The notes beneath the pieces were generated by a model. That model did no database searches. It was not told where the DNA came from and saw nothing but the letters and a program-made list of their open reading frames with translations. Source: Chloroflexota bacterium (lineage in GTDB: Bacteria; Chloroflexota; Dormibacteria; Dormibacterales; Dormibacteraceae). Taken from it: a stretch of DNA of 64,000 nucleotides. The stretch spans positions 1 to 64,000 of the forward strand of contig VBFH01000026.1 of the NCBI GenBank assembly GCA_005883575.1, given 5' to 3'. The position numbers and the translations under genes were made by a program. Below are positions 24,844 to 32,526 of the stretch, piece after piece. Position 1 is the stretch's first letter. Each line of letters starts with the position of its first letter.

Positions 24844-26490
24844 CTACGCGCGAAGTCGCGTTTCTGTTACGAGCGCCTTGGTGGAGCCGGTGACGGCGAG
24901 AGGGAGCGAAAGGGCAAACGTGGAACCCGCTCCCGGTGCGCTCCGCTCGAGTGACACCGTGCCGCCATGCGAGGCGGCGAGCTCGCGGCTGATATACAGG
25001 CCCAGCCCGGTGCCCGCCACGCCCTCGACCCCAGGCTGCCGAAGACGGTGAAACGGTTCAAAAAGCGACCCGCGCGACTCTTCTGGGATGCCGACGCCGT
25101 TGTCCGAGATCCGCACGACCGCCCGATCGCCTTCGAGCGCCTCCTTGATCACCACGCGCGCCGGTGCGTGTGTATAAGCCAGCGCGTTGTTGATCAGGTT
25201 GTCGATGACATGCCCGATCTGCTCGGCATCGGCGGCGACCGTGATCATGCCCTCAGCCCTTTCGACCGAGATCGCTGCGCCGGCAAGCGCAGCGCGCGGC
25301 TGGGCGCGCTCGACCGCCGACTCGACTACCTCGCGGAGGTCCACGAGGGTGCGCGAGCGCGCCATGACATCACCGTCCAGCCGGGATACCTCGAGCAGCT
25401 CGTCCATGATGCCGTTGAGCTCCGCCGTCTTGGCGGAGAGAATCTCCAACGGTCCGCGCCATCTCCGCGGCGCGGCGCCGAGATCGCCGCTCGAAAGCAG
25501 GCTGAGATAGCCCGCGAGCACGCTGAGCGGACCGCGCAGCTCGTGAGACGCGACCCGCAGGAACTCACTCTTGGCCTCATTCGAAAGTCGCTCGGAGAGA
25601 TACAGGCGCGATGCGCGCTCCTCTCGCTCGCGAGTTTCGACGTAAGAGGCGAGGACGAGCGACGCCAGGGCGACGAAGATGTTGAACACCTGCAGCGTCA
25701 CCATCTTTTGCAGCAGCGTCTCGTCGGCGAAGGGGCCCGCGTTGCTGACCGCGGCCCAGACGGCCACGCCTGACGCGATGAGCGCGGCCGGCGCAGCGCC
25801 GCGGAGGCGAAAGCGGAGGGCGGCGACCATGATCACAGGAAAGACCAGGTACTCCAACCGCAGACGGTTCTGGAACACAAGAAACGTCGCGACGGCGACC
25901 GTGGCGAGCAGCGCTCCCAGCTCCAACCGCTCCCGCCAGGTCAGCTCCGGCTGCCCGGCCTTCGGGCGAAAGCTGAGCAGGAAAGGGGCCACCAGCAGCA
26001 CGCCCATCGCGTCGCCCGTCCACCAGACCGCCCACGTCTGGGCAAAGTTCGTTTGCGGCACGGACCCCGAGGCCAGCAGCACCAGACTGCCGACCGTGGC
26101 GCTGACGGCCATGCCCGCGAGCGCGCCGAGCAGGATGATGGCCGCGGCGTCCCCAAGACGGTCGAGCTCCAAACGGAAGCCCGCCTGCTTCATGAGATAG
26201 GCGGCGGTCAGCGGAGCTAGCGTGTTCCCCGCGGCGATGACCCCGGCTCCGACCGGATTCGGACCCAGCGGGATGTTGACCGCGAGCGCGGCCAGCGCGA
26301 TGGCGGGCCATATCCGCACGCCCAGCACCAGGATCGCGACGAGAGCGATGCCGGTCGGCGGCCAGACGGGCGTGACCTGCCGGTGGACGACGGCCAGCTG
26401 AAGGCCCAGCTGGGCTGTGAAGAAATACGCTGCAGCGACCACCGCCAGCCGCAGCCCATAGCCAGCCAGGTCGGCCCGCCGGACGGCCAT
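24844..26490 (-). CDS. MASE1-domain sensor histidine kinase
   Basis: A 548-residue protein from ATG 26490 (an upstream TTG is possible). Residues about 10-280 form eight membrane helices of the MASE1 sensor type (QVTPVWPPTGIALVAI). Then comes HisKA with the phosphorylated histidine in VASHELRGPLSVLAGYLS, and the HATPase domain with NLINNALAY, ISDNGVGIPEE and GVAGTGLGLYIS. No response-regulator gene is adjacent. GATACT 6 nt before the ATG suggests a leaderless mRNA. The signal is unknown. Confidence 0.92.
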   Translation of the reverse strand: MAVRRADLAGYGLRLAVVAAAYFFTAQLGLQLAVVHRQVTPVWPPTGIALVAILVLGVRIWPAIALAALAVNIPLGPNPVGAGVIAAGNTLAPLTAAYLMKQAGFRLELDRLGDAAAIILLGALAGMAVSATVGSLVLLASGSVPQTNFAQTWAVWWTGDAMGVLLVAPFLLSFRPKAGQPELTWRERLELGALLATVAVATFLVFQNRLRLEYLVFPVIMVAALRFRLRGAAPAALIASGVAVWAAVSNAGPFADETLLQKMVTLQVFNIFVALASLVLASYVETREREERASRLYLSERLSNEAKSEFLRVASHELRGPLSVLAGYLSLLSSGDLGAAPRRWRGPLEILSAKTAELNGIMDELLEVSRLDGDVMARSRTLVDLREVVESAVERAQPRAALAGAAISVERAEGMITVAADAEQIGHVIDNLINNALAYTHAPARVVIKEALEGDRAVVRISDNGVGIPEESRGSLFEPFHRLRQPGVEGVAGTGLGLYISRELAASHGGTVSLERSAPGAGSTFALSLPLAVTGSTKALVTETRLRA

Positions 26491-26496
26491 CGCCCG

Positions 26497-26502
26497 AGTA
26501 TC
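26497..26502 (-). promoter_or_regulatory. -10-like hexamer GATACT for the MASE1 kinase (leaderless)
   Basis: The minus strand reads GATACT, CGGGCG, ATG, a 6-nt spacing with no Shine-Dalgarno. The divergent VOC gene lies about 75 bp away, so this short interval must hold both promoters. Confidence 0.4.
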
Positions 26503-26574
26503 GAGAGCCGGGCGGGGTCGAGTCAATGATTACGGAACAAAACATCTGAAACCGTGGGTAGGAAGTGGGGAGAG

Positions 26575-27507
26575 ATGAAAGCCCTGAACGGAATCCACCA
26601 CATCAGCGCGATCACGGCCGACGCAGCCCAGAACCTCCGCTTCTACACCGGCCTGATGGGCATGCGCCTGGTGAAGAAGACGGTCAACCAGGACAACCCG
26701 TCCGTCTACCACCTCTTCTATGCCGACGAGAACGGCAGCCCAGGCGCGGATCTCACCTTCTTCGAGTATCCAGGTCTGGTGCGCGGACGCGCGGGGGCCG
26801 GGATGATCCACCGGATCGGATTTCGCGTCGGCTCTGACCAGGCGCTCGACTTCTGGGCGAGGCGACTTGCGGCCGCGGGCATCGAATCGGTTCGCGAGGA
26901 AGCCCGGCTTCGATTTGACGATCACGAAGGTCTCGGCTTCGAGCTGATCGCCGCCCCGACCTCCGACACGCCGCTGGTCGCACGGCATCCCGAGATTTCA
27001 GGGCAGTTCGCGCTGCAGGGCTTCGCCGGCGTGCGCGCATTTGCGCGCAGACCCGAAGCAAGTCAGGCATTCCTGAACGAGGGGGTCGGATTTCCATCCG
27101 TCGATGGCCGCATGTACGAATCTCGCGGCGATTCACGCGGATCGTTTTACGTCTACGACGACGCTCCCGAGCTCAGGGGCCTTGGAGGTTCCGGGACCGT
27201 GCACCATGTCGCGTGGTCGTCGACCACGGAGGACCACGCCGGCTGGCGCAACCGCGTGGTCGAGGCAGGTGGCGATCCAACACCGGTGATCGACCGCTTC
27301 TATTTCCGCTCCATCTACTTCCGGGAGCCGAGCGGGGTTCTGTTCGAGATCGCGACGATTGGACCTGGGTTCGCCACCGACGAGGCGAAGGAGCACCTGG
27401 GCGAGCGTCTGTCGCTGCCGCCCGCGTTCGAGTACCTCCGCCCACAGGTCGAGGCAAGCTTGACGCCGCTGCCGAGCTCCAGGGAGTGGGCCGCGGCCCA
27501 GAGCTAG
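26575..27507 (+). CDS. Two-domain VOC protein, ring-cleaving dioxygenase-like (MhqO/MhqA type)
   Basis: A 310-residue protein. ATG 26575 is preceded by GGGGAGAG. Two VOC modules are present: residues 1-140 start GIHHISAITADAAQN and contain FYTGLMGMRLVKKTVNQDN; the second begins near 145 with GTVHHVAWSS around 210 and ends IYFREPSGVLFEIAT. The likely metal ligands are the HHIS and HHVAW histidines and the glutamate in LFEIAT. Family members are annotated as hydroquinone-linked or ring-cleavage dioxygenases, but actual substrates are mostly unproven. Confidence 0.85.
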   Translation: MKALNGIHHISAITADAAQNLRFYTGLMGMRLVKKTVNQDNPSVYHLFYADENGSPGADLTFFEYPGLVRGRAGAGMIHRIGFRVGSDQALDFWARRLAAAGIESVREEARLRFDDHEGLGFELIAAPTSDTPLVARHPEISGQFALQGFAGVRAFARRPEASQAFLNEGVGFPSVDGRMYESRGDSRGSFYVYDDAPELRGLGGSGTVHHVAWSSTTEDHAGWRNRVVEAGGDPTPVIDRFYFRSIYFREPSGVLFEIATIGPGFATDEAKEHLGERLSLPPAFEYLRPQVEASLTPLPSSREWAAAQS

Positions 27508-28142
27508 GCCGCCAGCCGGAAGGCCTCTGAAAGCGGCAGCATGCGAAGGCCGCGAATCGCCTCCAGCGCATCTTCCACCGTGACCACGCGGCGGCGGAAG
27601 TTGCGGAGGGCAAACCTGTCGCACGCGGTCTCGGCGCCCGAGCGTTTGCCCCGCATCTCCCGCAGGTACCAGTGCAGCCATTCGTGGAGGTACACGAACC
27701 GCAGCACATCCCGACGGGTCCGAAACCTGACCTTCTCTGAGATCCAGGCAAACCGCATGCCCGCCCCTGGCTTGCGCCTGGCCCTGATGTAGACGAGCTC
27801 GTCAAACGGCCGGAACGGATCCGGAACGCGGATGATGATCCGGCCCACGTCGAACTCGCACAGCCCGGAGAGGTGAGGCCGCCTTCGGTAGCGCAGGGGC
27901 TTGACCAAGACCTGGTAGTCGCCCGGCGACGGCAGCCCCGAGAGCGCGCGGCGAGCGTCGGCGCGCTTGAGCCCGGGCAGATCGCTTCGGATGGAGAGCC
28001 CGGCCGGGTGGACGCGGCTCGCCTCCCGCTCGAACGCGGCGACCGCGCGGCGGACGGCGCGGGGGTCGAAGTAGAGCTCCTCGGCCAGCGGCAGCGCCTG
28101 GCGGCGAAGGCCTGTTCGCGCGGGCATGATCAGGAGGCTCAT
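27504..28142 (-). CDS. HEWLH-motif protein, putative zincin-like metallopeptidase
   Basis: A 212-residue basic protein with no signal peptide. Near residue 150 it has RFVYLHEWLHWYLREMRG, an HExxH motif in a helix, followed by a downstream acidic residue in GAETACDRFALRNF, an arrangement like SprT- or ImmA-type zincins. The N-terminal part (EELYFDPRAVRRAVAAF) is uncharacterised. Its end overlaps the convergent VOC gene by 4 bp. No function can be assigned from context. Confidence 0.6.
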   Translation of the reverse strand: MSLLIMPARTGLRRQALPLAEELYFDPRAVRRAVAAFEREASRVHPAGLSIRSDLPGLKRADARRALSGLPSPGDYQVLVKPLRYRRRPHLSGLCEFDVGRIIIRVPDPFRPFDELVYIRARRKPGAGMRFAWISEKVRFRTRRDVLRFVYLHEWLHWYLREMRGKRSGAETACDRFALRNFRRRVVTVEDALEAIRGLRMLPLSEAFRLAA

Positions 28143-28296
28143 GGACTGCTAGATAAGCGCCCACAGAGAGGGCTGTACCCGCCATCTCCACAGCGCTTGA
28201 AAAGCCTTTGAAGTCCCTTTCACGACAGGTTATTACCACGTGTTGCGCGTTTTTCGGGTGGGTGTTTTGCCCATAAACCGCCGGGAGGTGAGCAGA

Positions 28297-28421
28297 TTGC
28301 CAGGCAAGAAGCACGGCCCGCGATCAAGAAGCCGAAGACATACGAAGCCCTCAAGAAGAAGGGCATGAGCAAGTCGCGCGCCGCCCGCATCAGCAACGCG
28401 CAGGCGAATAAGAGCCGCTAG
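28297..28421 (+). pseudogene. Small lysine-rich protein gene carrying a 1-nt frameshift
   Basis: A very strong GGGAGGTG (28283-28290) precedes TTG 28297. That frame gives PGKKHGP and then runs to an early stop. One base further on, the +1 frame reads AIKKPKTYEALKKKGMSKS and RAARISNAQANKSR to a TAG at 28419-28421. Joined, this is a typical about 41-residue basic protein of a small family seen in actinobacteria and relatives. The shift falls in GGCCCGCGATC (about 28315-28325), where one lost G explains it. It is either a pseudogene or a sequence error. Confidence 0.55.
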
Positions 28422-28447
28422 GCAACCAACACACCCATCATTTAGGG

Positions 28448-29047
28448 GTGCACAAGGTCCGCCTCGAGTCCGTCCGCCGGAAGACCGGCGGTCGGATCCA
28501 TCTAACCCCCAAAGTCCCGCGCGGGGGACCGGTGACCACGCTCTGCGGCCAGACCCTCGGCGAAGGTTCGTTCCTGGCGGTGGAGTCGGAGCCGGACTGC
28601 GCGAACTGCATCCGCCGCTCTCATGACCAGGCGCGCATCTCAGGCGCTTTTTTCGCCCAGGAGGAGGGCTCGGAGCTCCTTCGCCTGTCACTCGAGCAGG
28701 CGCGCACACGCAAACCGGAGCTGCGCGTCCTGCCGCATCCTGCGCCGGAGAAGGAGAAGGCAGTGGTCTGGCCGGCCGCCAAGCCTCCGCCGGAGGTGGT
28801 TCCGGAGCGTGTCGGCGAGCTCGTCACCCGTGGTTTCAAGGCGTCAGGCGAAGGCGTTTGGCGCAGCCCGCTAGGGGTCATCGTCCGAATGCGCAAGCAC
28901 GGCAAGGACTGGCGTTTCGCCGAGGTCGTTTACGAGGGCGAGGTCGTGGCCACGCGGGTCGAAGGTGGTATCCGACTTAAAGCCGGCGACGTCGAGGTGG
29001 CGCCGGAAGGCGACGGCTACGAGGTGCGCCTCAGGAAAAAGACCTAG
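28448..29047 (+). CDS. Hypothetical protein with Cys motif, cytoplasmic
   Basis: A 199-residue protein starting at GTG. The N-terminal 55 residues (TTLCGQTLGEGSF, then EPDCANCIRR) hold three cysteines that could bind zinc, resembling small actinobacterial 'TLCG..CxxC' domains. The middle is rich in Pro, Glu and Lys and probably disordered. The C-terminal 90 residues (VWRSPLGVIVRMRKHGKDW) look like a small beta domain. I do not recognise the family. It overlaps the next, convergent gene by 4 bp. Confidence 0.6.
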   Translation: MHKVRLESVRRKTGGRIHLTPKVPRGGPVTTLCGQTLGEGSFLAVESEPDCANCIRRSHDQARISGAFFAQEEGSELLRLSLEQARTRKPELRVLPHPAPEKEKAVVWPAAKPPPEVVPERVGELVTRGFKASGEGVWRSPLGVIVRMRKHGKDWRFAEVVYEGEVVATRVEGGIRLKAGDVEVAPEGDGYEVRLRKKT

Positions 29048-29307
29048 GGCGCGAACCTACCGGCGAGCACCGCCTCGCCATCCCCATCGGCGGTCAGCGT
29101 CGCCGATGCTCCATCGATGGCGTAATCGATCCAGGCGCAGCACTCTCGCTCGAGGTCGATCAAGTCCAGCAGCGCACGTGTGGCGCCTGGCTCGGCGCGC
29201 AGGCGGATCCCACCTGGTACGCGCTCGCGATGCAGCAGCCCGCTCGCCCACAGCTTCTGCCACGCCTCGCCGCGATCTTTCAGCTCCGTGGAATTGAGGG
29301 TGCACAT
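29044..29307 (-). CDS. Small conserved hypothetical protein
   Basis: An 87-residue protein from ATG 29307. It begins CTLNSTELKDRGEAWQKL and later has DLIDLERECCAWIDYAI, a double-cysteine motif. Proteins of this appearance occur as stand-alone genes in actinobacteria and related phyla, often near mercury or metal genes, but no biochemical role is known to me. Divergent from the DUF4013-like membrane gene and convergent with the Cys-motif protein. Confidence 0.6.
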   Translation of the reverse strand: MCTLNSTELKDRGEAWQKLWASGLLHRERVPGGIRLRAEPGATRALLDLIDLERECCAWIDYAIDGASATLTADGDGEAVLAGRFAP

Positions 29308-29382
29308 GATCGGTCTTGCGCCGGCCACGTCAAGAACGCAAGCCTCGAAGTGGGGCTGTTATTCCAGCCTTATCGTTGCCGT

Positions 29383-30012
29383 GTGCATCGGATCGCAGGT
29401 TCATTCACGTGGCCATTTCGCGGACCCGCATCGAGATGGATCTTCGGAATCGTCTCGGTTCTGATCCTGCCGATCTTGTTCATCCCGCTCCTGGGCTACG
29501 CGATCGCAGCCACACGCGCCGCCGAGCAGGACCCGGCCCAGGGCCTGCCGCGATGGTCATTTTCCGGACGGCTCCTGGCAGACGGATTCTGGACGTCGTT
29601 GGTCGTGATTCTCACCCTGCTGCCGTTCGCCCTGGCCCTGAATCCGCTGGCGGACGTGCTGCACGATGTCGCGCGCGGCGACCCGACCGCCCACGTGCTG
29701 GCGCTGCTCGTCCTGGCGCTGCCGTGGGGTCTGCTGGCCCTGCTCCTCCTGCCGCATGGGACTGCCGCCTACGCCGCGAGCGGCAAACCTGGCGACCTTT
29801 TCAACTTTGCCGCGTCCGTGCGCCGCGTCCGCCAGGACTTCGCGACCTGGAACGTGGTCGTTGGTGCGATCGTGACAGGTTGGGCGATCGGGCTTGCGTG
29901 CGCCGGCCTCTTTTGCGTCGGAATCGCGCCGGGCATCTTCTACGCCATCCTTGTGAGCGCACATGCCGCCGCCGCGCTCCAGGGTCCGAGTCCGCGTCTA
30001 CCCGCTGGGTGA
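29383..30012 (+). CDS. DUF4013-like integral membrane protein
   Basis: About 209 residues if started at GTG 29383; GTG 29350 is also possible and neither has a Shine-Dalgarno. Five hydrophobic segments are seen. The N-terminus (SRWIFGIVSVLILPILFIPL, then LGYAIAATRAAEQDP) and the PRWSFSGRLLADGF loop resemble DUF4013 proteins, multi-pass proteins of unknown function. The end overlaps pxpB by 50 bp in another frame. Confidence 0.6.
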   Translation: MHRIAGSFTWPFRGPASRWIFGIVSVLILPILFIPLLGYAIAATRAAEQDPAQGLPRWSFSGRLLADGFWTSLVVILTLLPFALALNPLADVLHDVARGDPTAHVLALLVLALPWGLLALLLLPHGTAAYAASGKPGDLFNFAASVRRVRQDFATWNVVVGAIVTGWAIGLACAGLFCVGIAPGIFYAILVSAHAAAALQGPSPRLPAG

Positions 30013-30619
30013 CACCGCCCTGCTCGCCGAGCTGGGTACCCGGCTCGACACCGCGCTCAACACTCGCGCCATCGCGCTCGCGGCCGCGCTCCAGAAACGG
30101 CGAGACGTGCGCCGCGCGGTCGCGGGACACGGCGCGGTCACGGTGCAGTTCGACCCCGACCAGATAAGTCACGATGCGCTGGCCTCCGCGATCCGGCGGC
30201 TCGCCACCAAGCGACCGCCGGTCGAGGAACCAGGAAGGCTCCATCGCATCCCCGTCGTCTACGACGGCCCCGACCTGGAGGCGGTCGCGCGCGAGCGTGG
30301 TCTGGCGCCGCAGCAGGTCGTCGAGATCCACGGCCGTCCGATCTACCGCGTGTTTCTCGTCGGGTTCGTCCCGGGTTGGGCGTACATGGGACCGCTGGCC
30401 GATGAGCTCGTGCTGCCACGCCGCGCGATACCGAGGACGCGCGTGCCGGCCGGATCGGTGGCGATCGCCGGCCAGGAGACCGGCATCTACCCGTTCGCGA
30501 GCCCCGGCGGCTGGCACCTCATCGGCCGCACGTCGGTGAGGTTGTTCCTGCCGGACTCCGACCCGCCCAGCCTGTTCCGCACCGGTGACCGGGTGAAGTT
30601 CTTCGCGGCGTCCGAGTGA
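29963..30619 (+). CDS. pxpB: 5-oxoprolinase subunit B
   Basis: A 218-residue protein of the PxpB/KipI family: YPLGDTALLAELGTRLD start, IPVVYDGPDLEAVARERGL in the middle, FVPGWAYMGPLADEL, and RVPAGSVAIAGQETGIYPF. With PxpA and PxpC it forms the ATP-dependent prokaryotic 5-oxoprolinase that opens pyroglutamate to glutamate. pxpC follows with a GTGA overlap. Unusually, pxpA is not in this operon but lies about 2.5 kb away on the other strand. Confidence 0.93.
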   Translation: MPPPRSRVRVRVYPLGDTALLAELGTRLDTALNTRAIALAAALQKRRDVRRAVAGHGAVTVQFDPDQISHDALASAIRRLATKRPPVEEPGRLHRIPVVYDGPDLEAVARERGLAPQQVVEIHGRPIYRVFLVGFVPGWAYMGPLADELVLPRRAIPRTRVPAGSVAIAGQETGIYPFASPGGWHLIGRTSVRLFLPDSDPPSLFRTGDRVKFFAASE

Positions 30620-31548
30620 CGCCTGCGCTGCGCGTCGTCGCACCCGGCCTGCTAACCACCGTCCAGGACCTGGGACGGCCGCACGCGCTCGCGTCGGGAG
30701 TATCGCCCGGCGGCGCGATGGACCGTTTCGCGCATTCCGCGGCGAACTTGCTGGTCGGGAACGAGCGGGGCGCGGCCACGCTGGAGTGCACCCTGCGAGG
30801 TCCGCGGCTTGTCGCCGAGCGTCCGTGCCTGATCGCGGTCACGGGCGCGGACCTCGAGCCTCGCGTCAACGAGGCTGCTGCGCCCTTGTGGACCGGCTTC
30901 GAGCTCGAGGCGGGCGACGAGCTGTCGTTTGGCGCCCGCCGCAGCGGCACACGAGCCTACATCGCCGTCGCGGGAGGCATCCTGGCCGAACGCTGGCTCG
31001 GATCGATGTCGACAAACCTGCTGGTGGCGCGTGGCGGCATGCACGGCCGGCCGTTAAGGGAGGGCGACATGATCTCGGCTGACGAACCACACGAACGACC
31101 GCCCGCTGGACAGACGGTCCCTGAGCAACTGCGTCCGGGGTACGCCGACCACACGCTGCACGCCATCGCGGGACCCCAAGCGGATCGCTTGGTCAAGGAG
31201 TCGCGCGACTCGCTGTTCAACACATCGTTCCAGGTCAGCCCCGACTCCAATCGCATGGGCTACCGCCTGGTGGGAGCAACCCTCGAGGCGCCAGGCGAGG
31301 AGGTGCTCTCGTTCGGGCTGGTCGCCGGCGCCGTCCAGCTGCCCTCAGGCGGCAGGCCGATCCTCCTGATGGCCGATCACCAGACCGCGGGGGGTTATCC
31401 CGTGATGGCGGTGGTCGTCAGCGCGTCCATGCCGGTGGCCGCTCAGCTCGCGCCCGGCGACGAGCTGCGTTTCGTCGAGACCTCGATCGAGCGCGCCCTG
31501 CAGATGCGCGAAGCTCAGCGCGCAGCGCTCGACGCCCTAGTTACTTGA
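30616..31548 (+). CDS. pxpC: 5-oxoprolinase subunit C
   Basis: A 310-residue biotin-dependent-carboxyltransferase-fold protein (PxpC/KipA): VVAPGLLTTVQDLGRPHA at the start, GVSPGGAMDRFAHSAANLL, GDELSFGARRSGTRAYIAVAG split by the active-site turn, and SNRMGYRLVGATLE. Start GTG overlaps the pxpB stop by 4 bp. It acts with PxpA and PxpB in the cytoplasm on 5-oxoproline. The final 12 bp overlap the convergent DinB-like gene. Confidence 0.93.
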   Translation: MTPALRVVAPGLLTTVQDLGRPHALASGVSPGGAMDRFAHSAANLLVGNERGAATLECTLRGPRLVAERPCLIAVTGADLEPRVNEAAAPLWTGFELEAGDELSFGARRSGTRAYIAVAGGILAERWLGSMSTNLLVARGGMHGRPLREGDMISADEPHERPPAGQTVPEQLRPGYADHTLHAIAGPQADRLVKESRDSLFNTSFQVSPDSNRMGYRLVGATLEAPGEEVLSFGLVAGAVQLPSGGRPILLMADHQTAGGYPVMAVVVSASMPVAAQLAPGDELRFVETSIERALQMREAQRAALDALVT

Positions 31549-32037
31549 TTGGACGAGCTGATTGATCCAGTCAATGTGCTCGGCGTAATGCTCGTAGGTG
31601 TTCCCCGCGACCCAGTCCACCACCGGCCGGTCATCCCCGGGATCCCGCGGGTCATTCGGTTGGTAGTGGTTGTAAGAGCGACGCAGGTCCGCGTCACTCA
31701 TAGCGCCTAGCCTTCGCATCAACGCGACATGGGAGGCGCGCGAGTATGCGAGCGCCTCCTCTGGGGTTGCAGAGCGATGCGCCAGCCAGACCGCCTCGTT
31801 GATGGAATCGGTGTCCTCAGCCGCGTCCGGCACGCCCATCGCGGAACGACGGTCGGCGCCGTCCAGGAGGGCAAGCAGCGACCGCTCCCACGCGCCGATA
31901 TGCACCAGGTGGTCTTTCACCGCCCAGCGGCCGGACCCGGTCAGCTCGAGACGTTGGGGCCCCAGCTTCTCGACCACGGCTTCGAGCGCGCTCCAACCTT
32001 TTTCAATCGGCTCGATCTCGCGGTTCGCGGCCGTCAT
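31537..32037 (-). CDS. DinB/ClbS-like four-helix protein
   Basis: A 166-residue protein of the DinB-like superfamily (ClbS/DfsB type): GWSALEAVVEKLGPQRLEL, the metal-ligand region VKDHLVHIGAWERSLLALL, and a late histidine in YEHYAEHIDWINQL. Three spaced histidines suggest a metal site. Members include thiol transferases and self-protection hydrolases; which applies here is unclear. Its ATG overlaps the peroxiredoxin stop by 4 bp (ATGA), so a thiol or redox role is plausible. Confidence 0.75.
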   Translation of the reverse strand: MTAANREIEPIEKGWSALEAVVEKLGPQRLELTGSGRWAVKDHLVHIGAWERSLLALLDGADRRSAMGVPDAAEDTDSINEAVWLAHRSATPEEALAYSRASHVALMRRLGAMSDADLRRSYNHYQPNDPRDPGDDRPVVDWVAGNTYEHYAEHIDWINQLVQSSN

Positions 32038-32516
32038 GATTCGCTCGCGATCTGCCTCGCCTCCGCCAGCACCGCGTCGTAGTCCGGCTGAGGCTGCTCA
32101 CGCGATGCGACCCACGTCCAGCGGATCACGCCCTTGCGGTCGACGATGAAAATCGATCGCCGGGCCATACCCGAATACCCTGCGACGTCGTCACGCCGCA
32201 CGCCGTAGTCGGTGACCATCTTCCGCTCGAAATCGCCTATCAGGTCGAACGGCAGCCCGCCGAGCTCTTTGGCGAAGGCCTGGTGCGAGAACACCGAGTC
32301 GACGCTGATGCCGAAGATGCCAACTCCATTGGCTACTGCATCGTCGTTCCTGGACCGGAACTCGGTCAGCTCTGTCCTTCAACCTCCGGTGAAATCAAGG
32401 ACATAGAAGAGGAGGATGAGGGCGCGAAATTTCTCTAGCGCATCGGGCAGCGTCAGCTCCTGGCCGCCCGTGGTTGGCAGCTTGAAATCGGGGGCCTTAT
32501 CCCCTACCTGCAGCAC
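32034..32516 (-). CDS. Peroxiredoxin (AhpC/TSA), candidate selenoprotein with in-frame TGA at the catalytic position
   Basis: Read from GTG 32516 with TGA (32379-32381) as a codon, this is a full 160-residue peroxiredoxin. The start VGDKAPDFKLPTTGG and FYVLDFTGG precede residue 46 = TGA; then RTELTEFRSRNDDAV, IFGISVDSVFSHQAFA and RSIFIVDRKGVIRWTWV follow in the same frame to the stop at 32034. The TGA takes the place of the peroxidatic Cys in the TxxC motif, and no other Cys exists. A hairpin with a GGTCCA loop lies 22 nt downstream, as expected for bacterial selenocysteine insertion. The alternative is a Cys-to-stop mutation. Confidence 0.75.
32346..32361 (-). promoter_or_regulatory. Candidate bacterial SECIS hairpin after the in-frame TGA
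   Basis: On the coding (minus) strand GTTCC-GGTCCA-GGAAC forms a 5-bp stem with a 6-nt loop. The loop starts 22 nt after the TGA. Bacterial SECIS elements sit just 3' of the UGA with a conserved G in the apical loop; the E. coli fdhF loop also contains GGUC. Tandem G-A mismatches flank the stem base. Confidence 0.55.
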
Positions 32517-32526
32517 GATGATGAGT

